DNA of 64,000 nucleotides from Anoplopoma fimbria (taxonomy: Eukaryota; Chordata; Actinopteri; Perciformes; Anoplopomatidae). A program made the translations under genes and the position numbers. The stretch's first letter is position 1; each line of letters starts with the position of its first letter. The stretch lies in NCBI RefSeq assembly GCF_027596085.1, contig NC_072472.1:5199245-5263244 (forward strand), read 5' to 3'. Positions 1 through 11,170 of this stretch are shown here, one piece after another. The notes under the pieces were generated by a model. It made no database searches. It saw nothing but the letters and a program-made list of their open reading frames with translations, and was not told where the DNA came from.

Positions 1-588
1 TTCAAAAGTCAGATCCACAAGAGCAGCATGAGCGGTAAATCCCACTGTGGTTCCAGAGAACACACGAAAGGTGTTTTGTGGACTGACTCGTTTGAAAATG
101 TATCAATAGCCTTTCTGGCAGGATGTAATGGCTTCAGCATAGGCTTAAAATATAGATGGGGACACGGTAGGGGAGCAATTCCTCCCTATTGAACGTCTGT
201 TCTATGTGGAACAGTGTGGATGTTAGGGAGGCCTTCACAGCAGCATATGCACAACGCAGGATTGAACCCAATAGCTACGGCTCTCAGAGGGTGGAGCCTA
301 TGCAATCTACTACAAAAAAGTTTATTTTGCTCTTAAGAAGTACTGAAGAAGAACCTAAGTGAGGAAATTAAAGCCAATTAAATTCAATTGACAATTCCAA
401 AACGCAGAACTAAACTTTCCCACTCCAGGACACTTAGACTCTTCCCTCTCATCTCCTCTTATCTTTTCTGTTTCTGCTGAGGCAGGGAGTTTGACTTTTG
501 CCTCAGAGACACCTCCTTCTGTTCAAACCATCAGACTGTGTAAACAGCCGTCTGTGGGCGATTAATCATGCCTGATGCAGAGACACAG

Positions 589-589
<1 letters not shown>
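1..589. other. Unannotated non-coding stretch
   Basis: No reading frame with coding character, repeat end or RNA gene is visible. The sequence looks single-copy and is mildly AT-rich. Confidence 0.4.

Positions 590-624
<35 letters not shown>
590..624. repeat. (AG)n microsatellite
   Basis: A dinucleotide AG run of about 17 units, followed by a purine-rich flank to about 720. The purine bias gives false open frames. Confidence 0.95.
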
Positions 625-630
<6 letters not shown>

Positions 631-1589
631 GAAAAGGGGCAAAGCTGCAGAGAAGAGTGTGCCGGGTTAAAAAGATGGATAAGCGTGAATGTGTTTAGGA
701 GCAGATGATGAAGAAGAGGAGTGAGTGAGGAGAGGTCACGCTGGCACTCATCCTCATCCTCCCAGCTGCACCTGCCTGTCTTTTAAACAAGTGCAACGAT
801 TACATTTTAAAGTGTTTGAAAGTGAGGCGCTTTTTTCGTACAAAGAAGAGTAATTCAAGAAGGTTAAATTAAGACACTGAATCTAAAAAGGGACACGGGA
901 CTCAACCTGCATGTTAATAGGTCTGATCAGTTGGTGCAGCATCATGCACCTCACGCACCGTGACACAACACAGATAACAACTAAACTAACAATGATAAGA
1001 GCTGACGTGTGCATATGCTCCAATATAAAGGTTTACATCCTCATCCGTTATTGCGACATCAAGCAGCAGCCACCACGGCTGAATACTGAACCCAGTGAGG
1101 TGGATTTTTTAATTCATTTTTTAACTTCAAACCAAGGTTTCCAGATTTACTAAACAGATGGATACCATGTTTCCAAAACTCAGTTCCATTCTTTATTGTC
1201 CCACAGGGCGCAAATTTGGCTTTCAGCAGAGCACAGATATTCAATGCCAGCACACACATAACAATACAACAATCAATTAGCTAAAAAAGATATGAACAAA
1301 TTGTGAATGCTAAGAAAAAGGAGCTCTAAGTGTGAGCGAAAGTGCATAGGTGCAAGGAAACAATTACCATTTGTGCAAATGAAGTGCGTTTGTTGCACGA
1401 TAAACAATTTAGTTGTTATCTGTGTTGTGTCTTCGATAAGCAACTGTCTTAAGAAACCTTCTGCAAACATTCATATCAATATTTCTGCTTACACTTTGTG
1501 CTGAAGCGTTTTTATGTTAATTCCCATATGTGCATACAAACGGGGATTTTTTCTTTTTTATTGATCAGAATTCACTTTTTTTTCCTGTC
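625..1589. other. Unannotated non-coding stretch
   Basis: AT-rich sequence with only short chance reading frames on both strands. No splice-flanked coding segment or transposon end was recognised. Confidence 0.4.
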
Positions 1590-2030
1590 AAGAAGGTGGG
1601 TGGCAGCAGCAGTGGAAGGACCCAAATGTCCCCCAGTCCAGAGAGACAGAGAGTTCAGTGATTTATAAACAAAGTGAGATACACAGGCTTGCAGACAGAT
1701 CCATGTTCCAGGTTCCAGGTTCCAGGTTCCAGGTTCCAGGTTCCAGGTTCCAGGTTTCAATACAGGTGGTTGGTAACCGAGGCACATAGGAACATTGGCA
1801 ACATATCAGGGAACAAGTTGAGATGGGCTGGTATATATACTGCAAGGTGATTAGGTAAATGGGAAAAAGGTAATTAAACGGGAGGGGAAGTTCAGGTGAT
1901 GGAAATGGGGAAAATAGGCTTCTGCAGCTGAGGAGGGAGAGGCTGGATCTGCAACAACAAGAGAGTTATTAAGGTGGCAGGGAAACATGGAGCAGACAAC
2001 AGGATGAATACTGCTGGTTTAATCTGAGAA
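1590..2030 (+). repeat. Interspersed repeat with GGACCCAA start, carrying a minisatellite
   Basis: The segment starts with a GGACCCAAAT block, then a TTCAGTGATTTATAAACAAA-like block. It continues through a minisatellite, then a TATATATACTGCAAGGTGATTAG block, and ends near a GGCAGGGAAACATGG block. The same order of blocks is partly seen at 55360-55620 (TATTTATACTACAGGGCTGATGA, then GGCAGGGAAACAAAG) and at 55794 and 56304 (GGACCCAAGAATT). This is therefore a dispersed family within the window. I recall similar repeats in other teleosts, but the class (LTR, DNA or other) cannot be decided here. No coding capacity is seen. Confidence 0.5.
1705..1756. repeat. 7-bp minisatellite (GTTCCAG)7
   Basis: Seven exact head-to-tail copies of GTTCCAG occupy 1705-1753, followed by a partial GTTT unit. 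The perfect identity points to recent expansion. On the minus strand the 7-bp period cycles through all frames and creates false PGTWNLE repeats in short open frames. Confidence 0.95.
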
Positions 2031-2204
2031 AAATATAGTCTTTTTCTTGTTATCTTTCAAATGTTATACTTTTCTATTTGTTGGCAACCATGGCTTTTAT
2101 CAATTCATGCAATAAAGTATATATGGACTTGGACTTCAAAGAAGTAAGTAACAGACATAGGAGAGAAACAGAAGAAACTTTTAAGAGTCAAAGTACTTTG
2201 ACAA

Positions 2205-3230
2205 AATAATAATAATAATAATAATACTTTAATTTTATATAGCGCTTTTCTAGATACCCAAAGACGCTTTACATAGGGCGAAGACAAACAAAACAAAAAA
2301 AGAACACAAAGGAGCAAACAAAACAAACAAACAGAACATTTAAAAAAAAAAAAGAAAACTGGAGAAGCTGTGCGGAATGAGTCATGTAGTGGAGGGTAGG
2401 GAGGGAAGGGGAGCAGGGGTTAGCAGGTGAAGGCGAGTTTGAAGAGGTGGGTTTTGAGGGCTTGTTTGAATGATGATAGGGTGGGAGCCTGACGGATGTG
2501 GATGGGGAGGGCGTTCCAGAGGGAGGGTGCAGCAACTGAGAAGGCCCTGTCACCCCAGGTGGTCCTGATGGTCTTCAGAGAGTTTGCGCCGGCGGACCTG
2601 AGGCAACGGGTTGGGGCGTGGAGGGGGAGGAGGTCTGAAAGGTAGGGAGGGGCCAGGTTGTTTAGGGCTTTGTAGGTGGTGAGTAATATTTTAAAGTCTA
2701 TCCTGCATTTGACCGGGAGCCAGTGGAGGTGGCGCAGGACCGGGGTGATGTGTTCGTAGCGGCGGGTGGAGGTGAGCAGTCGAGCGGCAGAGTTCTGAAC
2801 ATATTGGAGTTTATTGAGGATTTTGTTGGGAGAGCCATAGAGGATGCTGTCGCAGTAGTCGAGTCTGGAGGTTATGAGGGCATGGATGAGAATTTCGGTG
2901 GTGGCAGAGGACAGGGAGGGCCGGAGGCGTGCAATGTTCCTGAGGTGAAAGAAGGCAGTTTTGGTGATGTGGTTGGCGTGGGGTAGGAAAGAGAGGGTGG
3001 GGTCGAGGATGATTCCGAGGTTGCGGACCTGGGTGGAGGGGGTGACGATGGAGCCATCAATGTTGAGAGAGAAGGTCTGGGCTGAGCGGGTGAGGGAGTT
3101 AGGGCCGATGATGAGTATTTCAGATTTATTGCAGTTGAGTTTGAGACAGTTCTGTTGCATCCATGATTTTATATCAGTGAGACAGGTGGTGAGAGTGGAG
3201 TGGGTGACTGAGGTGATGGTCTTAAAATAA
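2205..3230 (-). mobile_element. 5'-truncated L2/CR1-clade LINE
   Basis: This is the 3' part of a non-LTR retrotransposon, read on the minus strand. It holds the C-terminal part of the reverse transcriptase ORF (2420-3228), then about 215 bp of 3' UTR. The UTR contains AAAGCGTCTTTGGGTATC and a GCGCTATATAAAA block, and ends in an (ATT)n tail at 2205-2226. A short tandem repeat tail in place of poly-A is typical of L2-clade elements. Recognisable homology stops near 3228, so the copy is truncated at its 5' end, as expected from incomplete target-primed reverse transcription. No target-site duplication was resolved. Confidence 0.85.
2420..3228 (-). pseudogene. LINE reverse transcriptase, C-terminal fragment
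   Basis: The frame is open for about 270 codons without a stop. A methionine at 3160 starts the longest ATG-led stretch, but the family-like sequence continues upstream through TTCLTDIKSWMQQN to about 3228, so that ATG is not a true start. Visible family blocks in order are KLNCNKSEILIIGP, LGIILDPTLSF, SRLDYCDSILYG, LQYVQNSAARLLT, LHWLPVKCRIDFKILL and TYKALNNLAPPYLSDLL. These lie downstream of the RT catalytic core in L2/CR1/Rex-type ORF2 proteins. The catalytic FADD box and the endonuclease domain are missing, so the protein cannot be active. The intact frame suggests a fairly young insertion. The stop follows AFTC at the C-terminus, as a natural ORF2 end would. Confidence 0.85.
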
Positions 3231-4200
3231 CCTAATTTCTACCAACAGAGCGTTGAAGTGGAAAAGAATCCTTCAAAGTATTCCTATTCTTCATGCTGTT
3301 TTTCTCAAAGCAGCAAACCAAGGCGTAGAAGCCTTATTTCTAACTCTGAATTTCAGTCTAATCAAAAGTTTCACCTTGTCTTCACACCTATGATACTCAT
3401 TTGCACAGAAACGTGCGTTAAACATCAGAGTGTGTGCTATTTGAATACAGAGAGTTCATGAATAAGACATTTTTCATACATATAGTATGTCTTTTTTTTT
3501 GCTATTATTTTGGTATCCAGGTGTAAAAAGCTGAGGGGGAACAAAATCCCTTTGTAGCTTGTGGATGCGGAAGCAGTAATCACATAGCTGCTGCAACTGT
3601 TTGACATTGAAGCGTAAATCACAGCAAAAAGGAGAATTTCTCCTCTGAAAAGCTTCATTTCACAGCCAGATATTCAACGTTTGAAAATGGGACACCTGTT
3701 CCGACAAAATGATTGTTGCAAATGGAACTCTCTGTGGCAGGGGCATTGAAGTGATTCTCAGAGTGGGATGCTTTTGTCACAAAGTAGTAACATTTTCAAA
3801 GATGCAATCCTCTGTTGTGCTGTGGAGTCTTGAGAAGCTCGTTTCCACCTAAATTGAAGTGCAGCGTTTGGTGGCGAAACCTCTTACTTATTCATAACTC
3901 TTATTATCTATGGCTCCTCCGGAAATCTCATTCTGGGGTTTCAACACGAGAGGAGGTGTACTGTTAGCCTCTAGACGGGAATGTAGAAATCGTATTTCTG
4001 GTCTGATGTGTGTTTTAAAAAGGAAATACAAAACAATATTGATAGTTTGTTTGTGTTCAAGCGCTGATATGGTCTTTCTTAGAACTTTTCAAGAAACTGT
4101 CGAACCTTATGGGGAAACTTTAGAAAAAGTGGTTGGTTCCTCCGGTATGGCTTCATGAAACTTATGTCCCTCGTCTCTATGTAGGAAGTTTTCATTGCAC
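3231..4200. other. Unannotated non-coding stretch
   Basis: Single-copy-looking AT-rich sequence. The short open frames on both strands lack splice signals and recognisable protein motifs. Confidence 0.4.
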
Positions 4201-4201
4201 A

Positions 4202-4480
4202 GTCAAGTCAAGTCAAGTTTATTTATAACCCAATATTACAAATTTGCCAGAGGCAGCTTTAACATCTGTGCAGCATAAGACATAAGGAAAAATCAGCAGA
4301 AAAAAAAAATGAAGGGGAAAAAAATGGAAAAACCCATTTACTAGCACAGACAGATGTGGTATAGATGTTGTGAGTATAAAGTAATGACTCAATAAGATGA
4401 CAACAAAGACAATCTATACGACAAAACATGATACATATAAGGGGAACATATTTGAAAAAGATGGATCCAGGAGGATGTAA
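4202..4480 (-). repeat. LINE 3'-tail-like interspersed repeat with (CTTGA)n end
   Basis: On the minus strand the segment ends in a block reading CAAATTTGTAATATTGGG, then TTATAAATAAA, then (CTTGA)n over 4201-4218. The same block occurs on the plus strand at about 55050-55112 as CTAATTTGTGATATTGGGCC followed by ATATAAATAAA. The body has A-rich runs at 4300-4335 and a TAGATGTTGTGAGTATAAAG block that I recall from a common teleost retroposon. The short tandem tail and the ATAAATAAA motif suggest the 3' UTR of a non-LTR element. No ORF is preserved. Confidence 0.6.
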
Positions 4481-5629
4481 AGCAGATAAAAGAGCCTGAG
4501 CCACCATTACCTTAACTTAACTTGCAACCTAAGTAGCCTGCAGAACTAGCCTTTGTAATAATACACACTTCAACCCAAACCATGCTTTTACTTATCCTGA
4601 CCAAATGCTTTTGTGACGCCAAGGAGTACCCAGTGCCTTAAAAAGTGACGCCAAGAGGATCCTGACCTGTCCTTATGTGACAATTTGGAATTAGGAACGG
4701 CTGCTCTCTCTTAATCACTGCATGCACTGATTGTTATGCAACTCCATGGAGATGAGGGATCAGGTATTGTCGGTGCATTCCCCCCGTTATTTATGGGCGG
4801 ACTTGGCTCAGGTCAGTCTGGCAGCCTGTTTAGCTGAGGTCCAGATCGGGGACAAGCTTTAATGGATTCTGTGTTTTCCATTGGGGGTTTGGGGTCTTTG
4901 TCCCTTACAGCTGCTGGCCAGGTGTGGAAAAACAGCAGGCTCCATGAGACTAACTGTCCATTATGCCTCATTATTATTATCATAGACCAACGGTGGTGAT
5001 TGTCATCAGGGTCCTGTCCCTTTCACTGCTGTAATGCTCATTCAATCAGTCTTCCACTCAGACAACAGGACACAAACACAATGGCTGCTGATGCTTGACT
5101 AGAAGGGATTTGACTGCACAATGGAGGCATGGTGGGCCCTCTAAAGAGAAAATGTGTGTGCATTTGTGTGTGAAAGAGAGCCTGTTAGAAAGACCGAATT
5201 AAATGACTCAGACAAGTGTTGTCTGTATCTAACCTCAAATGAGGTCATAATCTAAAGTAATAATGCCATTTTCATCAGTTTATCTTCATTGATGGAATAC
5301 TAATGTGTTCTCTGTGAGCTTCATAAAATAAAGTTGTTTCAGAGATGAAACGAATAAGTGTGGTTGTGTGGGCGTCTTCCTGCCTACGATGTCAGTTCAC
5401 ATAGGGGTTTTTAAGCCAAAGCTTGTTTCAGCAGGAAGTGTGTTGTAAAGACTTCAGACATATTGTCTGGTTTACGTGAGCAATGTGCAAGTCGTCTTGC
5501 AGACCTTCACATCAGAGAAAGCAGGGTAACTATTCAACTACAGGTCTTTTATGTTATTCAAGCTTCATTGAAATCAGAAAATGTGGATAATTTAAACACA
5601 GGAAAAGTCAGTTTCATCCGTTTTACAGT
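4481..5629. other. Mostly unannotated; possible old repeat at 4570-4690
   Basis: At 4610-4660 GTGACGCCAAG occurs twice around a short spacer. This resembles the CAAGCGTCAATATTTGACG block seen near 11130, so it may be an eroded repeat. The rest holds no recognisable gene or element. Confidence 0.3.
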
Positions 5630-5756
5630 TTGTAATGGCGCTAGATGGAAAGTCAGAAGATCACCAACATTATTGAGATTCCATGTGAGAGGGATTAAAT
5701 GTCTGCACCAAATGTCATGGCTGTCCATCAAATAGTTGTTGAGATATTTGATGTTT
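5630..5756 (+). repeat. Interspersed repeat fragment
   Basis: The segment contains TGGCGCTAGATGG, then AAGTCAGAAGATCACC, then GTCTGCACCAAATGTCATGG and AATAGTTGTTGAGATATTT. I recall this series of blocks as a very common teleost dispersed repeat. It has no ORF, and no terminal repeats are visible in this fragment. Confidence 0.55.
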
Positions 5757-7044
5757 TTTTTTTACAAATATTCACCCCATATTCCACAGGTTCAACTTTG
5801 TTTGAACTGATTATGAAAAGGATTTTAAATCCTCACATTGAGAAGAAAATCTAAGTCAAAGGGCAAGTCTTTTGTTTCAGTAAGCATATTTCAGAAACTG
5901 TACTCAAAGTAAAAAGGAGGTTTTACACTAAGTTTGAAATTCTTAAACAATTATAAACACACACACACGGTTATCGTTAGACACCTGCTTAAAAAACCTA
6001 AAGCCTGTGTGGGTTGTTTGCTAAACACTGTGCATTGAAATACCTCAATCAAATCTCAATAACCTGCATCCAGAATGCACCTGACAAAGCAACTGTAACC
6101 CATTAGATCACTTGGAAATCAGAGTTTCAACTCTACAAACAGGATTCAGGTTTACTCTTTGGTGTGCACATCAATATAAGACAATTTAGGAGAGCTTGAG
6201 GACTGTATTTGTAATATACTGTATTATATATACAGTACAGTAACTATGTTCATGTCATCTTCCATTAAAGTCATTGTGTCTGATTCTCTTATGAGTGTCT
6301 GAGCAGTGAGAATAAACACATTTGTGGCCATATTCACAGCATGTTAGAAAGGAAAACATCTAGAGAATAGTGTTTAATACTTAGCACATCAGTGTGCAGT
6401 TATCATGTGGAAATAACTATTCATTTGGCGTTTGTGTGGAAAAATGTGGATGCAAAACTACTATTTTTAGAAGAGTTTATGGAGTTTTCAATTAAGTGTT
6501 GACTTTTGCGAGAGATGTAAGATTTATAATTTGTGTATAATTTATGTTATACACATAGTTTTTTGTGTGTATAGCGTTTTGATAAAGAAGGCCCAAGTTT
6601 CAGAGATTCTGTTTTAGCAATTGCAAAAAATTGCAGCAACCCTGATGAGCAGCTGGCGTTGGGCTCACACATCTCCTGGACTATTTTCCAATTTGCCCTC
6701 TGACTTGATGTGTATTGTTACCAGGATGCTTGTTGACTCTTTTGCGGTAGATTTTCAAACTGTCAAAATGTGTTACATACTTTTACGTGTGTGTTTGTGT
6801 ACATTAGTGTGTCTCACTGCTTCCTCTTCCTCCAGCATGTTGGTGTTTTCACTGAGAGTTTGTGGCTGTGTAACCTGGCCGGGTTCTGTGCTGTGATAAA
6901 GGGCCAGCTGCCACCACAGCTCTCTGCCATATGGAGCCAGACCATGGCTGCTGCTGCTGGATGGAGAGATTAGAGAATAAATGACTGATAACTGGGCACC
7001 AGAGGGGCTCTGAGAGCAGAGAGAGACACATCCCAACCCGCTGT
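5757..7044. other. Unannotated non-coding stretch
   Basis: AT-rich sequence with a short (AC)n near 5957 and a TATA-rich palindromic patch near 6215-6245. No gene is supported. Confidence 0.4.
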
Positions 7045-7122
7045 AACTGCAGAGACAGAGGGAATGAAAAGAGGGGAAAAGAGGAAAGGTAAGAAAAGAG
7101 AAAAAGGAAGGAGAGGTGTTAG
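7045..7122. repeat. Purine-rich low-complexity tract
   Basis: About 75 bases almost entirely A and G. It underlies the longer serine- and phenylalanine-rich open frames on the opposite strand between 6773 and 7449, which are artefacts. Confidence 0.7.
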
Positions 7123-7559
7123 GCAGCACAGATCTCCACGGATTAACAGTTTCAGAGTGCTGAGAAGATTTTTCTTTTTTATGTTCTTTTGGTAGGGTAT
7201 TGAAAACACAGTCCAGTAATGCACTGATATGGAACCATGTACCTGTAATTGTTTGAGAAAAAAGGGCTTTGTTGCTTTGCTGCATTTCCTCTGTGAACTC
7301 GTTGTTAGTGTTGACGTGGAGAACATTGTGCTGCGCTGCTTGATTTGGAACCTAAACCAGATGGGAAAACACTTGCTTTTGTCAAGAATAACAAGACTAT
7401 CTTTTGGTATATTTATTTTTAGGCATTTATTTGGAAAAGGCCCCCCCAAAAAACCCTGCTAGGATTTAGAAAAACAGCACTCATGGCGCTTTCTCACTCC
7501 CAACTCCAATACTTTTGCTTGGTCGTTTCCCCTCGGTGCACCCATCAGAATGAAACACA

Positions 7560-7690
7560 CTAGCCCATCTGCATTATTATGAGATGGTCAGAGCAACGGG
7601 CGTAGGATAAAGAGCAAAAAACACAGGACTTTCACCCAGGAGACCACTGTTCCTGTCTTGTGTAAAACCAAATCAGCTTCACGGCTAGGT
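7560..7690 (+). repeat. Dispersed repeat, shared-core family, copy 1
   Basis: ACAGGACTTTCACCCAGGAG followed by ACCACTGTTCCTGTC matches, allowing divergence, copies at 10845-10895 and 12700-12770 on the plus strand and at 18937-18988 and 58075-58115 on the minus strand. The class is unknown and there is no ORF. Confidence 0.55.
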
Positions 7691-7850
7691 ACTCGATACT
7701 GATACCAAGGGCTCGATACTTTTAATGTAACGTCGGAAATAACACAGTATCATGCATGATGAAACTTCTCCAGTCAAATAATGTCTTCATCAGTCCCTTT
7801 TGTGCCCCGATCTAGAAAAAAAAGAATATCTGTATGGTTTTACTTGCAGC
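7691..7850 (+). repeat. Decayed relative of the 19.1-kb hAT-like element
   Basis: Shares AACTTCTCCAGTCAAA, then CCTTTTGTGCCCCGATCTAG followed by an A run, with 19103-19323, where the blocks read AACGTCTCCAGTCAAA and CTATTTGTGCCCTGATCTAG. The left part has repeated GATACT/CGATAC motifs. No clear inverted ends remain. Confidence 0.5.
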
Positions 7851-10680
7851 CAATCCCCGCATGTGTTCTTTGATTTAATGTGACATGTGACTGGCCCACT
7901 ACTGCTTCAGGGCCAACCCTTACAGCCTGCCTGCACACGACTCTGAACACTAAGATGTTTGACCTGGTGGTTAATCAGCCAACAGTGCTGACAGAGGGAA
8001 CAGCGACTGCAAAGGCAACAGTTTTGACAGAGCTAAAAGTTTTAACTCGGTCACGCCACTGTGGGTCAAGGGACGGCGTTATCAGCGGTAGCCATTGTAT
8101 CAACTCGGCACCCATTGACTATCTTTCTGGCGATGGATAAGCCTCTGGGGGCTAGCAGCTATATTTAATATTTTTTTCTGCCTGATGACGCACATGCAGC
8201 CTTTTAACACACTTATTTACTTTGTATTATGTTTTTCGTTCCTGAGAAAAAAAACCCCAATATTTTTGAATGTAAAGCACCTATTGTTGACATCGCAGTT
8301 TAATGCTTCCATGCTTTTATTGTGCGCCGAACCTGCTCTGCATGCTATCATTGTAATATCCACTGGTGAAATTCCCCCCGTCACGAATTTATTCTTCTCC
8401 ATAGGTTACATTTTCTTGGTATCACAAAGGATCTTAACAGGTTTTCAGCTTCACAGTGTCCCTGAAAATGGACAGAAAGCTTACCACAGAACACACAGCT
8501 GAACAGAATGTGATTCATTTGATTCAGAGACGGCAGTTCAGGTAAGGAAATTCACCTGGAACAGAACGGACAGCCACTGTTTATTGGTACAAAACCAGGT
8601 CAGTTCATTCAATTCAATTCAAAGAACGTGGTCATTAAACATGTGGTAACCCTTTACAACAGTACACAACATTGTGAGTAGTTACTGAGGGAGGAGTGAA
8701 GAAGAATCAGCAACGATAATTAATAATTCATCAAAAATAGTACCTGAGTAACTCTGAATTAAGAACTATATAGAAGATGATAACAATTTACCATAAAAGA
8801 AAAACTTACTGAGTAATTGATGATTAAGACTTTTAGCTGTATTTACTAGGGAATTCCAAATTAGTTCATTAATTACACAACAAAAACATTCAAACCATAT
8901 ATGAATATATCCATATATTAGTGATGCTAGCGCCTTATACTATAATAAAATGGGGAGCTGTTGGTCCTTCGCCTTTGGTGTTCCCACACATTTATTGCTT
9001 TAGACTCAGCGCTCTCAAACCAATTCCAGCCCAAGTAGTCAACTCTTCTTATCCAACAGGTCTTGAATAACCCACTGTACATAATCTACCCAGCAGCAAA
9101 CAGCAGAGTGTCTATTGGCATCCAACCTATTTGACTTTTTACACCAGGCAAACTTGAACATGCAACTTAATTTCACAATCTTTGGCTAGCCTAACAAGTA
9201 GTTTTTCCTTAGGAGTTGGTGACGCACCAAACCAGACCTAAAAGGGGAAGAATGTAAGACCTTAAATTCGACAAAAATAGGACTCAAAATCACAGTTAAT
9301 GGTGGTCTTTTTTCAGGTGGTTAAGGCTGTAAGTAAAACAAACAAAAAATCGAACACATTAGCCAAAAGGACGTTCTCAGCCAGTGATTTGTGTCGGCTG
9401 TTCATCCCATTACGGTGCTTTGCACTTTAGTGGCCAAAAATTGATCAAGGCTACTTAAACCTCATCATTCAGCATTTAGCAGGTCGAGTCTGTAAAGCTG
9501 TTCACTGCAGCCCCGACGCACTAAAAACATTGTTTAGAAAGTTTCCACCGTATAAAAGTGTATGGATCTCAGCTTTAATGGAATGAACCTTCAAGTCACT
9601 GGAACAGAGAATTGACTGCACACTATTTTCTGTCTGACGTTAACTGTTGTATAAAAATGTGCATTTAGGTGATGGACACATAAAGGCAAAGTGAGGCTGA
9701 CCTTCATTTTGCCTGACAGCTACAACTCACTGCTGTTTACTTCCTGTCCATAACTCCCTGAGGAGCTGTAGCTGCCTTGCTGTGCTGTTTTCTTTCCTTT
9801 GTGAGACAGCGTTGGGTTTTAAAAGCAGTCTCATCTTCTTACCGATTACATTTGTTGCTCAGCTCCCACTTTGTAGTGCTTTCTGCTTACGAGGTAGAAG
9901 CTGCCAATACAAAACACACAACTTAAACTAAAGTGGGCTTTGTTGTTTCATCCATATATTCAATCCCTTTGTGAGTCTGAGTTTCTCTTGCAGGTGTTTC
10001 ATCGGGAGTCTGTTCACTGCTGAGTGTCGGCGCATCAGATGGTCTGAGGTTTTAAAAGCAAAGTTTCAGCCTCTTACTTTCTCCTCAGAGGACAACAGTT
10101 CTGCCTTCACCTTGAATGTCTTCCCACCATATGATTTATCATCGTCTCGATAAGCCCCGCATGGCCCATCTATGTGCATAAACCGCTATAATGCACAAGT
10201 GGAACTAATTCATTAAAATTTCAATTTTCCCCTCACCTTGAATATCACCATAAAGCCCAGGCGCCACACAAAAAAAATATTTACCCTGAGCTTGCTAACT
10301 TCCTGTCCTTTTTTAAAGATAAACATGTATCTTGGTAAGTAGAGCAGGCAGACAGCGTGATAAGTGAGACTAATCCATTAAAGTTTCAAGGTCTATCTAT
10401 TTAAAACCATTGTACACACTTATAAAACTTGAGCTGTTTTTCTAAATGAAGTCTTGGCTCATGTTAAGGTCACTTCAGCAGCTCTCCAATGTAAATTAAG
10501 TCATTTGTTGCCTGTCCTCACTTTGAAATTTGAACCTTTTATATGCTTTAATCTGCTGATAATACATGACCTTACTGAATATGAGTGTTTTCTTTTCACA
10601 TAAAATGCAATTTAAACTTTCCCCAGTAATCTAATTCTTCATTTTAAAGTAAAGTTAGAGTTCTGGTTGTTAAACTATTC
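7851..10680. other. Unannotated non-coding stretch with one weak exon candidate
   Basis: AT-rich, apparently single-copy sequence. The only item of note is a weak splice-flanked frame at 9994-10153, listed separately. No transposon end was recognised. Confidence 0.35.
9994..10153 (+). CDS. Weak candidate terminal exon, unknown product
   Basis: An acceptor-like stretch GAGTTTCTCTTGCAG ends at 9993. The sequence after it is open for about 53 codons, giving CFIGSLFTAECRRIRWSEV near the start and FPPYDLSSSR before a TAA ending at 10153. No family is recognised. A convincing upstream exon or nearby polyadenylation signal was not found. The frame length is within what chance allows, so this is a low-confidence entry. 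Confidence 0.15.
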
Positions 10681-11170
10681 CCATGGTCGATGAGAGGACA
10701 ATCCAGTCTCTCCCAAATACCGATGGTTGGCTTTCAATTGTCTCCAATGCAAACCAACCCAAGTCATTACTAGACGGTCAGGGGAATAGCGCGGTATAAC
10801 GAGAGAGATAGTCCACTCAGGGCAGAGGGGATATGGTTGGGTCAAACAAACACAGGACTTTCATCAGGTAGACCGCTGTTTGTTTCACACGCAAGTTACG
10901 AGCACGTTTTTCAGTAAAGTAAACATCAACCATGCTCTTTTCCCAAACCTACCTAAGTGGTTTTGTTGCCTAAACCTAACTTACTGTGAAGATGGAAGTT
11001 TTTTTTGTGAAGACACTGTGCACGTAACGACTGTAAACTGACACACCGGCCCTGACGCTAGCCCTCTAGCGCTACGTAGCTAGAGGGCTGCTTAGCACAT
11101 CATAGTTTGAGACTTAGGGGCCACTGACCAAGCGTCAATATTTGACGAGTTTGTAGTGATAAGGTGTTGG
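10681..11170 (+). repeat. Dispersed repeat, shared-core family, copy 2 (long)
   Basis: Contains ACACAGGACTTTCATCAGG and GACCGCTGTTTGTTTCACAC, as in the 7.6-kb copy. It then has AAGTGGTTTTGTTGCCTAAA followed by CCTAAC, matched in eroded form at 41405-41445, and at the right CCACTGACCAAGCGTCAATA followed by TTTGACGAG. I recall these blocks from teleost dispersed repeats. A perfect hairpin sits inside at 11060-11089. Element ends were not defined. Confidence 0.5.
11060..11089. repeat. Perfect 11-bp hairpin
   Basis: AGCCCTCTAGC at 11060-11070 and its exact complement GCTAGAGGGCT at 11079-11089 are separated by 8 nt (GCTACGTA). The loop itself contains the palindrome TACGTA together with the next base pairs. 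Confidence 0.85.

Noticed and set aside
2723..3230. Plus-strand Gly/Val/Glu-rich frames
   Set aside because: Antisense shadows of the LINE ORF2 fragment on the minus strand.
6773..7449. Minus-strand open frames of 159 and 170 codons
   Set aside because: They run across a purine-rich tract, give Ser/Leu/Phe-rich low-complexity peptides in two overlapping frames, and have no known motif or splice structure.
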